Origin: Paenibacillus lemnae | GTDB lineage: Bacteria > Bacillota > Bacilli > Paenibacillales > Paenibacillaceae | NCBI RefSeq assembly: GCF_012933385.1 | Contig: NZ_JABBPN010000002.1 | Coordinates: forward strand, 345,366-409,365 | Direction: 5' to 3' | Length of the DNA: 64,000 bases | Shown: one piece after another, positions 63,161 to 64,000 of the stretch | How positions within the stretch are numbered: position 1 is the first letter of the stretch | How the letters are laid out: each line of letters starts with the position of its first letter | Notes under the pieces: generated by a model | What the model was told of the DNA's origin: nothing | What the model saw: only the letters and a program-made list of their open reading frames with translations | The model's database searches: none | Made by a program: the position numbers and the translations under genes

Positions 63161-64000
63161 TCATACCAGCGGCTTCGCAGATACTGCAGACCCGTGGATT
63201 CATCCCAGTACTCGCCGGAGTAGCGGAATGGGTTCTCTACCTGATTCTCTGTTCCAGCTTCCTGATCGCTTTCTGGAAGCGGGCTGCCCCAAATATCATA
63301 GGCATATTCACTTAGCAGCGTTCCGTCTGCCTGCCTCAGTGCGGTGATATCGCCGTGTCCATTTTGCAAATAGTAGGCTTTGCCCTCGGCATCTTCCCGG
63401 TAAATGAGCTGTGCACCGCGCACATAGCGGGCTTTAAAGGTCACCTGCCCGGCATGGACAGTGCCTTCTGCTACTATGTTCATTCCATCGTAATAATAAC
63501 GCGTCGTGCTGGCAACTCCGCTTACAGTCTCTGTACGCTCGGTCATCAGGCCGTCGCCGTTGTACCTGTATGTGACCTCGGCTCCTCCGCGCTGGACGGT
63601 ACTCAGCTGCTCGGCATCATCATAGGTGTATTCCACATTGTCCGTATGCGGGGACTGGATACTGGACTGCAGGGTCAGGCGGTTGCCCTTCGCATCGTAG
63701 GTATAGATCTCACTGCCTTCTGTGCTGGTGAGAATCCGGTTCAACGCATCGTAAGTGAATTCACCGTTGGTTGTTCCCTCACTCCGACTGATAATATTAT
63801 CGTTATCATCATGGCCGTATTCATAGGTTTCGGTAAATGCGGGTCCCGATTGGGTCAGCGTGCTCAGACGGCCAAAACCATCCCGAAGATAGGTGGTCAT
63901 TAGCTGTCCGTCAGCCAGCTTGGTCTGGTACAGCTGTGATGATTTTTTATAATTCGGATCTGTAGTGTCCAGGTTATCCCGATAGATATATTCCGCTTCC
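62998..64000 (-). CDS. Rhs/YD-repeat core protein, C-terminal part (cut by window edge)
   Basis: Frame open from the right edge to TAA at 62998, about 333 residues visible. YD-repeat pattern (YEYGHDDNDNIISRSEG, YTYDAKGNRL, VTYRYNGDGLM) and the RHS-repeat core hallmark FRYSGEYWDESTGLQYLRSR with GRFIQED. Such proteins form a shell around a variable C-terminal toxin. Here the frame ends at EEAWGWI-stop, directly after the core, instead of entering the toxin. The start lies outside the window. Confidence 0.88.
   Translation of the reverse strand, partial: EAEYIYRDNLDTTDPNYKKSSQLYQTKLADGQLMTTYLRDGFGRLSTLTQSGPAFTETYEYGHDDNDNIISRSEGTTNGEFTYDALNRILTSTEGSEIYTYDAKGNRLTLQSSIQSPHTDNVEYTYDDAEQLSTVQRGGAEVTYRYNGDGLMTERTETVSGVASTTRYYYDGMNIVAEGTVHAGQVTFKARYVRGAQLIYREDAEGKAYYLQNGHGDITALRQADGTLLSEYAYDIWGSPLPESDQEAGTENQVENPFRYSGEYWDESTGLQYLRSRWYDPGLGRFIQEDRFEGYMNRPSSLNPYVYVENNPLRYIDPKGYAPEWIEEAWGWI

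Noticed and set aside
63355..63903. Plus-strand frame opposite the Rhs core, repeated at 60871-61581
   Set aside because: Its repetition only mirrors the duplicated Rhs sequence on the other strand.

Overview
The window looks like chromosome from a Gram-positive, endospore-forming member of the Paenibacillaceae (Paenibacillus-like). Supporting signs are the firmicute comE/yqe cluster, a spoVA operon, strong AGGAGG ribosome sites, a T-box leader on leuS, and many AraC/YesMN-type regulators next to CUT1 sugar ABC transporters. No rRNA, tRNA or CRISPR array was seen.

Region 1 (1-26 kb, almost all minus strand) is housekeeping: holA (cut by the window edge), an ECF sigma factor with its zinc-finger anti-sigma factor, comEC, comEB and comEA, divergent comER, and leuS with a T-box. 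The yqeG-yqeH-aroE-yhbY-nadD-yqeK-rsfS-cvfB-yqeM operon and a tgpA/DUF58/MoxR operon follow. In Bacillus subtilis yqeM lies directly beside comER. Here a four-gene catabolic cassette (AraC regulator, two Gfo/Idh/MocA oxidoreductases and a TIM-barrel isomerase, with a cre-like site) and a 0.6 kb repeat-rich spacer lie between yqeM and leuS/comER.

Region 2 (26-31.5 kb) holds a group II intron with its maturase, inserted just downstream of the spoVAC-spoVAD-spoVAEb terminator. A 32-residue membrane peptide gene and an M42 aminopeptidase follow.

Region 3 (31.5-41.5 kb) is an organosulfur module. It has a TIM-barrel protein, two tandem FMN-dependent monooxygenases and an SsuA-type lipoprotein on the plus strand, facing ssuB and ssuC on the minus strand. 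Between the two halves lie a truncated IS256-type transposase, a 9-bp tandem array and the 3' end of a lost gene. Both halves have a promoter followed by a terminator-like hairpin in the leader, which suggests attenuation. A second TIM-barrel gene and a phytanoyl-CoA dioxygenase-like gene follow.

Region 4 (41.6-59.3 kb) carries two carbohydrate uptake systems. One is AraC/YesM/YesN plus binding protein and two permeases. The other is LplB/YtcP-type permeases, a binding lipoprotein and another YesM/YesN pair. A GH95-like glycosidase and its divergent AraC regulator lie between them. Neither transporter has an ATPase gene here, which is normal for CUT1 systems that share an MsmX-type ATPase.

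Region 5 (59.3-64 kb) is variable: an A+T-rich nitronate monooxygenase gene, a transposase remnant, and an Rhs/YD-repeat polymorphic toxin locus with toxin tip, putative immunity gene, a degenerate core copy and a 190-bp tandem duplication with a frameshift at the core-toxin junction. The most unusual signals are the dispersed 21-bp palindromic unit associated with 9-bp tandem arrays (two loci), the paired leader attenuators of the sulfonate genes, and the duplicated, frameshifted Rhs junction.
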